This document shows, piece after piece, positions 46,719-55,159 of a stretch of 64,000 nt of DNA. Each line of letters begins with the position of its first letter. Position 1 is the stretch's first letter. A program made the translations under genes and the position numbers. Below the pieces are notes generated by a model. It was given only the letters and a program-made list of their open reading frames with translations. It searched no databases and had not been told where the DNA came from. Origin of the DNA: Bacteroidales bacterium (GTDB lineage Bacteria; Bacteroidota; Bacteroidia; Bacteroidales; JAADJA01); contig JAIOZL010000001.1 in NCBI GenBank assembly GCA_021740645.1, forward strand, positions 62,001 through 126,000. Direction: 5' to 3'.

Positions 46719-47120
46719 TTATTTCATTTTGCTTATAGAGGAAGATTTACAAAGGGGGCAATTTTTATCTTTGAATGTTTCAGGAAGGGTAAATCTTGCC
46801 TGACATCCCTTACAAAAAAACCAGTTTCTGTCAGGGATGGCACTTCCATAAACTGTAGTAATCTCTTTTACATCAACTAAAGCAGTAGCGATTTTTATTC
46901 TGGCACTTTTGTAAATTCGGGCGAAGGTTGGCCTCGAAACTCCCATTAAAACACAAGCCTGTTGATGGTTGAGTAAATCATAATCAGCAAGCTTAATCGC
47001 TTCAAATTCTTCGTAAAGTAGCTCAACTTTGCCTTTGTTAAAAATATCTTTTCCATAAGGCTTATATCCCTTAAACCGCGGCGGAGTAACCACTTTCCTT
47101 AAATGCTTTGTTCGGGCCAT
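46719..47120 (-). CDS. DUF134-family helix-turn-helix regulator
   Basis: 133 aa. The family hallmarks are PPRFKGYKPYG near the N-terminus, EEFEAIKLADYDLLNHQQACVLMGVSRPTFARIY (sigma-70 region 4-like helix-turn-helix) in the middle, and a C-terminal zinc or iron-binding part with CKGC and CPLC. It is the first gene of the cluster with the NifX-like proteins, a known DUF134 partnership. A perfect 14-bp palindrome sits 23 bases upstream of its ATG, within the promoter spacer, suggesting self-control. The Cys-rich tail may sense metal or cluster state (inference). Confidence 0.85.
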   Translation of the reverse strand: MARTKHLRKVVTPPRFKGYKPYGKDIFNKGKVELLYEEFEAIKLADYDLLNHQQACVLMGVSRPTFARIYKSARIKIATALVDVKEITTVYGSAIPDRNWFFCKGCQARFTLPETFKDKNCPLCKSSSISKMK

Positions 47121-47133
47121 CTATTTTTATTTG

Positions 47134-47141
47134 CAAATATA
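47134..47141 (-). promoter_or_regulatory. Candidate -7 box of the DUF134 operon
   Basis: TATATTTG on the minus strand is an exact match to TAnnTTTG, 13 bases upstream of the DUF134 ATG codon. The adjacent palindrome occupies the spacer. Confidence 0.5.
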
Positions 47142-47142
47142 A

Positions 47143-47156
47143 TGAGAATATTCTCA
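47143..47156. promoter_or_regulatory. Perfect palindrome TGAGAATATTCTCA, likely operator
   Basis: A 14-bp perfect palindrome one base upstream of the -7 box of the DUF134 operon. Its position within the promoter spacer is right for repression by a dimer. DUF134 itself is the obvious candidate binder. Confidence 0.55.
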
Positions 47157-47257
47157 AAATATATATATTTTTGCATTAATTTATAACAAACTTTTTTTAT
47201 TTGCAAAATAGGTATTGAGGAAAAGAAATAACCGTAGATTTTTAAGTGCTTTAATTT

Positions 47258-47287
47258 GAAAAGCCGGCTCAGGTGAGTCGGCTTTTC
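47258..47287. terminator. Strong hairpin without an upstream protein gene
   Basis: GAAAAGCCGGCTC pairs with GAGTCGGCTTTTC around AGGT: 13 pairs including one G-U, followed by ACTTTTATG. It looks like an intrinsic terminator, yet both flanking genes are transcribed away from it. It may end a small RNA starting near 47180. Confidence 0.7.
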
Positions 47288-47427
47288 ACTTTTATGTGAT
47301 GAGATTTTAAATTACTCCTATTCCAATATATTTGTTTTCCCAACGAATTATGCAACCCCCTTTTGATGGTGCGTGTCTAAAATTTGACTTTTAGTTATAA
47401 AGTGCTAAATACACGATCATATATTAC

Positions 47428-47435
47428 TATTTTTG
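47428..47435 (+). promoter_or_regulatory. Candidate -7 box of the 47473 gene
   Basis: TATTTTTG matches TAnnTTTG exactly, 38 bases before the ATG. No TTG lies at the usual distance upstream, so support is partial. Confidence 0.4.
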
Positions 47436-47472
47436 TGGCAAGTGCTTATTACTCATTTAAATTTCATTTATC

Positions 47473-50400
47473 ATGATCAGGACAATTACTTTACTATTAC
47501 TTACTACTATTTCAACCAGCCTTTTTTCTCAGTCGATTTCTGTAAATCAAAGCAAAGATTATTCGGCATATCCTTACTGGATAGAGATGATGCAGGATGA
47601 ATCGGTTAATTTTTACGATGTACAGGAAGCTTTTAATGTTTATTGGGAAGGCAGAGAGATAACGAAAGGAAATGGATGGAAGCAATTCAAGCGTTGGGAA
47701 TGGCGCATGGAGCATTATATAAATCCGGACGGCAGCCGTGTAGCCCCCGATAAAGTTTATAAGGAGTACATGAAATACCTGGAAAATAATCCCAAAGCCA
47801 AAGATTCAAACGGTGACTGGACAAACCTTGGACCGGTCAGTGTTCCCTCAAAAGGTTATGAAGGTCTTGGAAGGATCAATGCAATAGCTTTTCACCCAAC
47901 GGATCCGGATATTGTATACATAGGTGCTCCAGCTGGTGGACTTTGGAAATATGACGGGTCTTTTGGTGGCTGGACCAGTACAACCGATAACCAACCAACA
48001 CTGGGAGTTTCCTCTATAATAATTAATTGGGAGAACCCGGATATAATATACATGGGAACAGGCGACCGTGATGCAGGTGATGCAGCCGGACTCGGTGTTT
48101 TCAGAAGCACAGATGGCGGTGGTACCTGGGAAGTGTGGAACAATGGAATGGGTAACAGGACCGTTGGAAGACTGATCCAGCACCCTGGTAATGCTGCCAT
48201 TATTTATGCGGCTACTTCAGGTGGGTTATATAAAACAACAAACGCAGGTGCTGATTGGGTTTTTAAACATAATGGAGGGACAAAAGAAGTTGTTTTTAAA
48301 CCTGGTGACCCAACTATACTTTATGCAGGTGGAAATGGGAAATTTTATAAATCATCTGATGATGGTGAGAACTGGATTCAAATTACGAATGGTATTCCTA
48401 ATGGTAACCGTTCAGTAATTGCCGTTACGGAAGATGACCCGGAATATGTTTATTGTTTATTATCTACCGGAGATTCCTATAAAGGAATTTACAGGTCGAC
48501 GAACTCAGGTGAATCCTTTACAGAAATGTCCACTTCCCCCAATATTATGAGCTGGGGATGCAATGGAGGATCAGGGGGACAGGCCTGGTACGATCTGGAT
48601 GTAGCTGTAGACCCCAATAATAAAAATGTAATCTTTGCCGGTGGGGTGAATTGTTTTAAATCCACCGATGGAGGAACAACCTGGGATATCAGCTCTCATT
48701 GGTGGGGCGACTGCAGTGTTCCTGCTGTCCATGCGGATTTGCATGTATTGGAATACAATCCCCTTAACGACAGGTTATATGCAGGAAACGACGGAGGAAT
48801 TTATTATACCATGAATGGTGGAAGTACATGGCCGGAAATTACTGATGGATTGCCTATCAGCCAGGTTTATAGGATAGGACAATCAAAAACAAATATTGAT
48901 AAAGTGATTAATGGTTACCAGGACAATGGTACTTCAACCTATTACGGAAACGACAATTGGCAAACTTCCTATGGTGGCGATGGTATGGAATGTGCCTTCG
49001 ATCATGAGGATGAGGCTTATTCATATGCAACCGTATACTATGGTGATATTTACCGGCTTTATAATAATGGATCGTCTCATCGGGTTGGTGGTGATGGTGC
49101 CCATGGCATGAATGAAAGCGGTGGTTGGATCACCCCTTATTGTTTACACGAAGGAAATTCAAACATCATGTTTGGTGGTTATCAGAATATCTGGCGGGCA
49201 GAAGGAGTGAAGAGCAACAATTTCACCTGGGATAAACTTACTACCAGTGGCGGGGGAAATATTGATGTAGTGGAACATTCTCCTGCTGATTTTGATCTTT
49301 TCTTTTATGCCCGTAACGGACAACTTTACCGTAGTGATGATATCATGGAAGATGCTCCGGTATGGACGACACTTACAACATATCTGCCTGGTGGCGGGGA
49401 TGTGTATGATGTTGAATGCCATCCCTTTGATGCAGAGGTGGTTTACATTACACAGGGAAGTGGAGTTTATGTATCCAACGACAGAGGTTTTACCTGGACT
49501 GAAATTAGCGGAACTTTACCCAATATAAACATGAACTCACTGGCAGCCTATGTCAATAGTGTTGATGGTATTTACGTTGGTTCAGATGCCGGTGTTTATT
49601 ACCGCGATGCATCCATGTCGGATTGGACAATGTTTAGTAATGGACTTCCGATAGATGCCTCAGTGAACGAAATTGAAATTTATCATAATCCTGATAATCC
49701 TGAAGATGATGTGATCCGTGTAGGTACATACGGCCGTGGGCTCTGGTCCTCCCCTGTTTGGCACGGTGAACCTCTTGCAGATTTTGAAGCAAGCGAAACT
49801 TCCGTTCCTGTAGGTTGTGAAGTTAATTTTACAGATCTATCACAGGGTGTGCCAACATCATGGGCATGGAGCTTTGAAGGGGCCACCCCATCTTCTTCTA
49901 CAGAAAAAAATCCACAGGGGATAATTTATCTGAACCAGGGCACTTTTGATGTTACCCTTACGGTAAGTAATTCAGAAGGAAATGATACCAAAACCATTAA
50001 TGGTTATATGAACGTAAGCGAAACAACGGTTCCTGATGTATATTTTGTAGCCAGCGACTCCATTACCTGTTCCGGTGTTGAAATTTCATTTACCGATATG
50101 AGCTCCAATTGCCCCACAGGATGGAGTTGGTCATTTGATCCGTGGAATGTTACTTATGTTAATGGTACTTCTTCCACATCACAAAACCCTGTAGTAGTAT
50201 TTAATGAAAGTACAGCCTATGATGTAACCCTTACTGTTACCAATAGCGCAGGAAATAATTCTCTCGAAAAAACAGCTTATATCCAAATTGGAGGGATCCA
50301 AATTCCATTTGAGGATGATTTCGAGTCTGGAGGACTTACGGCAAAATCATGGAGTGTAGTTAACCCTGATTTTAATAAAACATGGGAAACAGCAACCGTT

Positions 50401-51114
50401 GGAGGCAATGGCCCGGGCGACCAGGCCGCGTACATGAACTTTTTCGAATACATAGTCCCTCCCGGATCAAGGGATCAGTTAATATCTCCTGTTTTGAATT
50501 TTGGTGGATTTGATAATGCTTATCTTAGCTTTAAACATGCTTATGCTAAACAACATAGTTCAGTAACTGACTCTCTTATAGTAAAGGTTTCTGATGACTG
50601 TGGTTCAAGCTGGACCCGGATTTTTGAAGGAGGTGAAGATAATAATGGCGTATTTGCTACCCATGAACTTATGACGGACCCATTTGTACCCGCAGAAGAA
50701 TCAGATTGGTGCGGTGCGGGTTGGGGAGCAGCTTGCATTGTCCTTGATCTTTCTCCATGGGCTGGAAACAGTAATATCCAGGTGATGTTTGAAACCTATA
50801 ATTATTTTGGTAACAATTTGTATATCGACGATGTGATCATACAACCGCTAACAGGAATTTCAAATTCTTTAAGCAGTGATAAGGTGATGGTTTTCCCCAA
50901 TCCTACAACCGGCCTTGTTAATTTTGTAATTCCAGAAAATGATGGATCTGCTGAAGTATTTATATACAACAACCAGGGAGTTGAAGTTGAGCGGATCAAT
51001 GGGTTCGAAAATAACACGGTTAGTGCTGATTTAAGTGCGTATAGTGCAGGAGTTTATTTTGTCAGAATAATTGAAAGGAATGGAATAACAGTTCTTAAGC
51101 TCGTTTTGGAATAG
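47473..51114 (+). CDS. Giant secreted sortilin-repeat/PKD protein with T9SS tail
   Basis: 1213 aa. Signal peptide (LLLTTISTSLFSQ). Residues ~110-770 are VPS10/sortilin- and BNR-like propeller blades (VFRSTDGGGTWEVW, LYKTTNAGADWVF, FYKSSDDGENWIQI, CFKSTDGGTTWDI, VYVSNDRGFTWTEI). Two PKD domains follow (DFEASETSVPVGCEVNF, YFVASDSITCSGVEISF), then a MAM-like choice-of-anchor J domain (FEDDFESGGLTAKSW ... LYIDDVIIQPL). A T9SS type A tail closes the protein (MVFPNPTTGLVNFVI, IYNNQGVEVERI, YSAGVYFVRI, KLVLE). The fold resembles secreted glycan- or peptide-binding proteins and xyloglucanase-like propellers; no catalytic pair was assigned. It is followed by a strong terminator. Confidence 0.88.
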   Translation: MIRTITLLLLTTISTSLFSQSISVNQSKDYSAYPYWIEMMQDESVNFYDVQEAFNVYWEGREITKGNGWKQFKRWEWRMEHYINPDGSRVAPDKVYKEYMKYLENNPKAKDSNGDWTNLGPVSVPSKGYEGLGRINAIAFHPTDPDIVYIGAPAGGLWKYDGSFGGWTSTTDNQPTLGVSSIIINWENPDIIYMGTGDRDAGDAAGLGVFRSTDGGGTWEVWNNGMGNRTVGRLIQHPGNAAIIYAATSGGLYKTTNAGADWVFKHNGGTKEVVFKPGDPTILYAGGNGKFYKSSDDGENWIQITNGIPNGNRSVIAVTEDDPEYVYCLLSTGDSYKGIYRSTNSGESFTEMSTSPNIMSWGCNGGSGGQAWYDLDVAVDPNNKNVIFAGGVNCFKSTDGGTTWDISSHWWGDCSVPAVHADLHVLEYNPLNDRLYAGNDGGIYYTMNGGSTWPEITDGLPISQVYRIGQSKTNIDKVINGYQDNGTSTYYGNDNWQTSYGGDGMECAFDHEDEAYSYATVYYGDIYRLYNNGSSHRVGGDGAHGMNESGGWITPYCLHEGNSNIMFGGYQNIWRAEGVKSNNFTWDKLTTSGGGNIDVVEHSPADFDLFFYARNGQLYRSDDIMEDAPVWTTLTTYLPGGGDVYDVECHPFDAEVVYITQGSGVYVSNDRGFTWTEISGTLPNINMNSLAAYVNSVDGIYVGSDAGVYYRDASMSDWTMFSNGLPIDASVNEIEIYHNPDNPEDDVIRVGTYGRGLWSSPVWHGEPLADFEASETSVPVGCEVNFTDLSQGVPTSWAWSFEGATPSSSTEKNPQGIIYLNQGTFDVTLTVSNSEGNDTKTINGYMNVSETTVPDVYFVASDSITCSGVEISFTDMSSNCPTGWSWSFDPWNVTYVNGTSSTSQNPVVVFNESTAYDVTLTVTNSAGNNSLEKTAYIQIGGIQIPFEDDFESGGLTAKSWSVVNPDFNKTWETATVGGNGPGDQAAYMNFFEYIVPPGSRDQLISPVLNFGGFDNAYLSFKHAYAKQHSSVTDSLIVKVSDDCGSSWTRIFEGGEDNNGVFATHELMTDPFVPAEESDWCGAGWGAACIVLDLSPWAGNSNIQVMFETYNYFGNNLYIDDVIIQPLTGISNSLSSDKVMVFPNPTTGLVNFVIPENDGSAEVFIYNNQGVEVERINGFENNTVSADLSAYSAGVYFVRIIERNGITVLKLVLE

Positions 51115-51131
51115 GAATATCGAATAAAATT

Positions 51132-51161
51132 AAAGCCGGCGTTTTATTAAATGCCGGCTTT
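51132..51161 (+). terminator. Terminator of the 47473-51114 gene
   Basis: AAAGCCGGC pairs perfectly with GCCGGCTTT around a 12-base loop, followed by TGTTTTG, 17 bases past the stop. It overlaps an in-frame upstream ATG of the next gene, which argues against that start. Confidence 0.88.
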
Positions 51162-51240
51162 TGTTTTGAATCCTTGCGAAAAAACTAAATGCAAATCTCA
51201 AGATGATTTTTACCTTTATCCCTTCATATATTTTTATGTA

Positions 51241-52656
51241 ATGAAAAAGTACCTACTTGTTATTCTCTGTTTGTTTTTTATTAAAGGAGTTCTTTCCCAG
51301 GCCTATCAACCCACATGGGAGTCCCTGGATAAAAGGCCTGTTCCGGCATGGTTTGAAGATGCAAAATTTGGCATTTTTATTCATTGGGGAGTTTACTCAG
51401 TACCTGCTTACCGGCCCCTGGAAGAAGGATTATATGCTTCCTACGCTGAATGGTATTATGCCAGGGTTTACAAAAATGAAAAAAGCGGGGGGAAAGCCTT
51501 TCATGATAAAAACTATGGAGAAGATTTTGAGTATCGGCAGTTTGCCCCAATTTTTAAAGCGGAACTTTGGGATCCGGATCAATGGGCAAAATTGTTCAAA
51601 GATTCAGGGGCAAAATACGTAGTGCTTACTTCTAAACACCATGATGGGTATTGTCTGTGGCCTACTAAAAGTCCATATAAAAAAGACTGGAATTCAATGG
51701 AGGTGGGCCCAAAGCGCGACCTGGTGGGAGAACTAACAGAGGCTGTCAGAAAAGAAGGATTAAAAATGGGTTTGTATTATTCCATAGTTGAATGGGAAAG
51801 TTCAAAAACGTCCCGAACTCAAACAGGTTATCATATCCCTTTGGATCATGTAGAAAAATATAAAATTCCTGAGACGGAATATGTAGATAAACATCTTCTT
51901 CCTCAACTCAAAGAATTGGTAAATAACTATCAACCTTCCCTCATCTTTGCCGACGGTGGTGAATGGGATGGAACTGAAGAATACTGGAAGACAAAAGAGT
52001 TTCTTTCCTGGCTATACAATGAATCCCTGGTGAAAGATGAGGTGGTCGTAAACGACCGTTTTGCAAAGGGGATGCCTGGCCATCACGGCGATTATTATTC
52101 CAGCGAATACAAGGATGCAAACCTTGACTATCAACACCCCTGGGAAGAAAGCCGAGGAATAGGTGGCTCATATGGTTTTAACCGTGCTGAAAATTTGGAA
52201 GACTATAGTACATCCGGAGAATTGATCAACGAGCTGATTGATATTGTAAGCAGGGGAGGAAACCTCTTACTAAATGTAGGCCCAACAGCAGATGGCAGGA
52301 TTCCGGTGATCATGCAACAACGTCTTAAAGATATTGGAGATTGGCTTAAGGTAAACGGCGAAGCCATTTATGGAACAAAGCCATGGAAGGTGGAGCAAAC
52401 AAATTCTCCTTTTAAATATACATCCAGAGACAATTCTGTTTATGTATTTATATCCGACTGGGTTAAGCCCTCGTTTAAAATTAATATGTCTGCCGGGGCC
52501 TTAGTAAAAAATGTCAGCCTTTTGGGTTCAGATGTTGGGGTTAACTGGAAAATATTAGAAAAAGGTCAAAAGGAACTGTTTGTTGAATTCCCGGATTTTA
52601 AAATGAATAACATACCATGCCACTATGCCTGCACGTTTAAAATTGAATTGGAATAA
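51241..52656 (+). CDS. Secreted alpha-L-fucosidase, GH29 family
   Basis: 471 aa. Signal peptide (MKKYLLVILCLFFIKGVLSQ), then the GH29 catalytic barrel: AWFEDAKFGIFIHWGVYSVP, SGAKYVVLTSKHHDGYCLW, GLKMGLYYSIVEW, and FADGGEWDG, which contains the Asp expected to be the nucleophile. A conserved late block is RGGNLLLNVGPTADGRIP. A small C-terminal beta domain follows. It removes terminal fucose from glycans, probably in the periplasm or at the surface. I chose ATG 51241 because the signal peptide begins there and the upstream 30 codons overlap a terminator. GH13 lies 11 bases downstream, so the two are cotranscribed. Confidence 0.95.
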   Translation: MKKYLLVILCLFFIKGVLSQAYQPTWESLDKRPVPAWFEDAKFGIFIHWGVYSVPAYRPLEEGLYASYAEWYYARVYKNEKSGGKAFHDKNYGEDFEYRQFAPIFKAELWDPDQWAKLFKDSGAKYVVLTSKHHDGYCLWPTKSPYKKDWNSMEVGPKRDLVGELTEAVRKEGLKMGLYYSIVEWESSKTSRTQTGYHIPLDHVEKYKIPETEYVDKHLLPQLKELVNNYQPSLIFADGGEWDGTEEYWKTKEFLSWLYNESLVKDEVVVNDRFAKGMPGHHGDYYSSEYKDANLDYQHPWEESRGIGGSYGFNRAENLEDYSTSGELINELIDIVSRGGNLLLNVGPTADGRIPVIMQQRLKDIGDWLKVNGEAIYGTKPWKVEQTNSPFKYTSRDNSVYVFISDWVKPSFKINMSAGALVKNVSLLGSDVGVNWKILEKGQKELFVEFPDFKMNNIPCHYACTFKIELE

Positions 52657-52667
52657 ATTATAGTAAA

Positions 52668-54035
52668 ATGCTACAAAGAAAAAAATACCTTTTTATTTTA
52701 CTAATCGTCTTTTCAATCACATTATTCTCCTGTGATAAAAAAGATGATCCGGAAGTTAAACCCAATGGCAATGATCCTGAACCCACTGTACCTTTTGAGC
52801 CTCCACAAACCAAAGACATTGTTATGTATGAAATTAACCTCCGGGCCTTTAGTCAGAGCGGTGATATCCAGGGGGTGATTAACCGACTGGATAAAATTGA
52901 AGACCTGGGTATAAATGTGATTTGGTTGATGCCGATTTACCCGATTGGGGAAATAAATTCGGTGAACTCTCCCTATTCGGTAAAAAACTTTAAAGAGGTT
53001 AATCCTGAGCATGGGACTCTGGATGATCTAAAATCACTTGTAAGTTTAGCTCACGAAAAGGGCATAGCCGTCATCCTTGACTGGGTGGCCAATCATACAG
53101 CCTGGGACAATCCATGGATCACCAATACCGACTGGTATACTCAGGACGGAAATGGTAACATTGTACATCCTCCAGGCACTAATTGGCAGGATGTGGCCGA
53201 TTTGAATTATAACAACCAGGAAATGCGTCTTGCAATGATCGATGCAATGAAATACTGGATAAATGAGGCTGATATTGACGGCTATCGTTGTGATGCGGCC
53301 GATATGGTGCCCTTTAATTTCTGGAAACAGGCCATCGACTCCTTAAATGCCAATACAGAAAAAGACCTGGTATTACTTGCCGAGGGGGCAAGGGCAGATC
53401 ACTTTACAGCCGGTTTCGACCTGAACTTTTCATGGGATTTTTACAATACAATTAAAAATGTTTTTAATGGCAATTCCTCTGCCGGGTTTATCTTTAGCAC
53501 GCACAATTCGGAATACAATGCTGTGCCGGATGGAAAACATAAACTTCGGTTTACCACTAACCACGACGAATCGGCCTGGGATGCCACCCCAATGGTATTA
53601 TTCGGAGGCAAAGAGGGAGCACTTGCAGCTTCAGTTATAACTATATTTCTGGGCGGTGTTCCTATGATATATGGTTGCCAGGAGGTAGGAGTCACTCAAA
53701 ATGTTTCGTTTTTCAGCCAGTCTCCTGTTAATTGGTCTTTGAATCCTGGAATGCTGCAAACCTACGAGGATTTGTTGCAATATTATAATTCATCACAACC
53801 CGCCAAACAAGGCACTCTTGAAACTTATAACCATTCAACAGTAGCTGCATTCAAACGCATTTTCGAACAGGAAGAGCTTTTTGTGTTGGTGAATACCCGG
53901 AATAATACTGTAAATTTTGAACTACCCCCCTCATTACATAATTCAACATGGACAAACGCAATTGGAGGGAGCACGGTATCATTAAATACTTCTATAAATA
54001 TAGCCCCATTCGAATATTTGATTCTTAAGAAATAA
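52668..54035 (+). CDS. GH13 alpha-amylase-family lipoprotein
   Basis: 455 aa. Lipobox LFSC at residues 19-22 and an acidic Pro-rich linker, so an outer-membrane or periplasmic lipoprotein. The four GH13 regions are intact: DWVANHT (I), GYRCDAADM with the nucleophile Asp (II), LLAEGA with the acid/base Glu (III) and TTNHDESAWD (IV). The C-terminal domain is a short beta sandwich. It hydrolyses alpha-glucans such as starch or glycogen; exact specificity is not clear. It lies 11 bases after the fucosidase. No SusC/SusD pair is in the window, so this is not a classic polysaccharide-utilisation locus. Confidence 0.93.
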   Translation: MLQRKKYLFILLIVFSITLFSCDKKDDPEVKPNGNDPEPTVPFEPPQTKDIVMYEINLRAFSQSGDIQGVINRLDKIEDLGINVIWLMPIYPIGEINSVNSPYSVKNFKEVNPEHGTLDDLKSLVSLAHEKGIAVILDWVANHTAWDNPWITNTDWYTQDGNGNIVHPPGTNWQDVADLNYNNQEMRLAMIDAMKYWINEADIDGYRCDAADMVPFNFWKQAIDSLNANTEKDLVLLAEGARADHFTAGFDLNFSWDFYNTIKNVFNGNSSAGFIFSTHNSEYNAVPDGKHKLRFTTNHDESAWDATPMVLFGGKEGALAASVITIFLGGVPMIYGCQEVGVTQNVSFFSQSPVNWSLNPGMLQTYEDLLQYYNSSQPAKQGTLETYNHSTVAAFKRIFEQEELFVLVNTRNNTVNFELPPSLHNSTWTNAIGGSTVSLNTSINIAPFEYLILKK

Positions 54036-54181
54036 AATATCGGAATCTAATTAGTGACTTTAATTCCTTTTCAGTATCGACAGCCTGAATAAGGTTGGGG
54101 TTTACAATTGCTTCTATTTCTATTTAGCTGGTTCTTGTTCTTTTGCTATATTCGTATTAATTTTATTTTTTAATTAATCCA

Positions 54182-55120
54182 ATGAATTATCATCAAATCG
54201 TTACATGGTTGCTGGCAGGGGATGAATCAATTCACTACCAGGTTTATCGGGATCTGCTTTCAGCAAATAACCCCGACTTACAGCAAAAAATATCTTCAAA
54301 AGGTTGGGGTGCATGGTACCTTGCTCAGCAACGCCCTGATGGTCATTGGGGATTGAAGTTTTACCAGCCAAAATGGACATCTTCACATTATACCCTGATG
54401 GATTTAAAAAATCTGGGCATTGATCCATATCATCCCAAAATTTGTAATATCGTAGAAAAAATTGCCTTAGAAGAAAAGGGTTCCGATGGCGGTATTAATC
54501 CTGCCGGATCAGTGAATCAGAGCGATGTATGCATTAACGGGATGTTCCTGAATTACGCTTGCTATTTCAAAATAGAATCCGATAAACTTAAATCAGTAGT
54601 GGACTTCATTTTGTCACAAAAAATGCCCGATGGAGGATTTAATTGCCGCCTAAACCGTTCCGGTGCCAGGCACAGCTCATTACATACTACGCTGTCGGTT
54701 TTAGAAGGGATCACAGAATACGAGAGGAATGGATATACTTACCGTCTGGATGAATTAAAAATTGCACAGCGATCTTCCATTGAATTTATATTGATGCATC
54801 AACTTTATAAATCAGACAAAACCGGGATGATCATCCAGCCGGGCTTTCTCAAATTCCCATATCCACCGCGCTGGCGCTATGATATTTTGAGGGCACTTGA
54901 TTATTTCAGTTGGGCTAAAATACCCTGGGATGAAAGAATGAGGCCTGCCCTGGATCATATCTTTAGTAAGCGAAATAAATATGGTACCTGGAACCAAATG
55001 GCGAACTACCCGGGACAGGTGCATTTTGAAATAGAGAAAGCGGGACAGCCAGGAAGGTGGAATACCTTGCGTGTTTTACGGGTGGTCAAACACTTTGGCC
55101 TTGAAGATGTTTTAATATAA
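54182..55120 (+). CDS. Squalene-cyclase-like alpha/alpha-toroid protein of unknown function
   Basis: 312 aa without a signal peptide. Repeats of the prenyltransferase/squalene-oxidase kind are visible: QQRPDGHWGLKFYQPKWTSS, QKMPDGGFNCRLNRSGARHSS and KYGTWNQM, with HYTLMDLKNL and HTTLSVLEGI helices between. These form an alpha/alpha toroid as in terpene cyclases, prenyltransferases and complement-type proteins. The DxDD motif of squalene-hopene cyclase is absent and the protein is half the length, so a true cyclase is unlikely. The next gene starts 39 bases after its stop. Function is unknown. Confidence 0.65.
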   Translation: MNYHQIVTWLLAGDESIHYQVYRDLLSANNPDLQQKISSKGWGAWYLAQQRPDGHWGLKFYQPKWTSSHYTLMDLKNLGIDPYHPKICNIVEKIALEEKGSDGGINPAGSVNQSDVCINGMFLNYACYFKIESDKLKSVVDFILSQKMPDGGFNCRLNRSGARHSSLHTTLSVLEGITEYERNGYTYRLDELKIAQRSSIEFILMHQLYKSDKTGMIIQPGFLKFPYPPRWRYDILRALDYFSWAKIPWDERMRPALDHIFSKRNKYGTWNQMANYPGQVHFEIEKAGQPGRWNTLRVLRVVKHFGLEDVLI

Positions 55121-55159
55121 ATCCCAGCTAGTAGTATTCTTAATTTATATAGAAGAATT

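Larger units (their letters stand above)
47121..47472. other. Regulatory intergenic region between divergent genes
   Basis: 352 bases between the DUF134 operon and the 47473 gene. No protein gene is seen. It contains the palindrome and -7 box for the minus-strand operon, an exact plus-strand TAnnTTTG (TATTTTTG, 47166-47173), a strong terminator hairpin at 47258-47287 and a second plus-strand TATTTTTG at 47428-47435. Confidence 0.6.

Noticed and set aside
51151-51240. Longer N-terminus for the GH29 fucosidase
   Set aside because: The upstream ATG lies within the terminator of the preceding gene and puts 30 residues before an otherwise ideal signal peptide.
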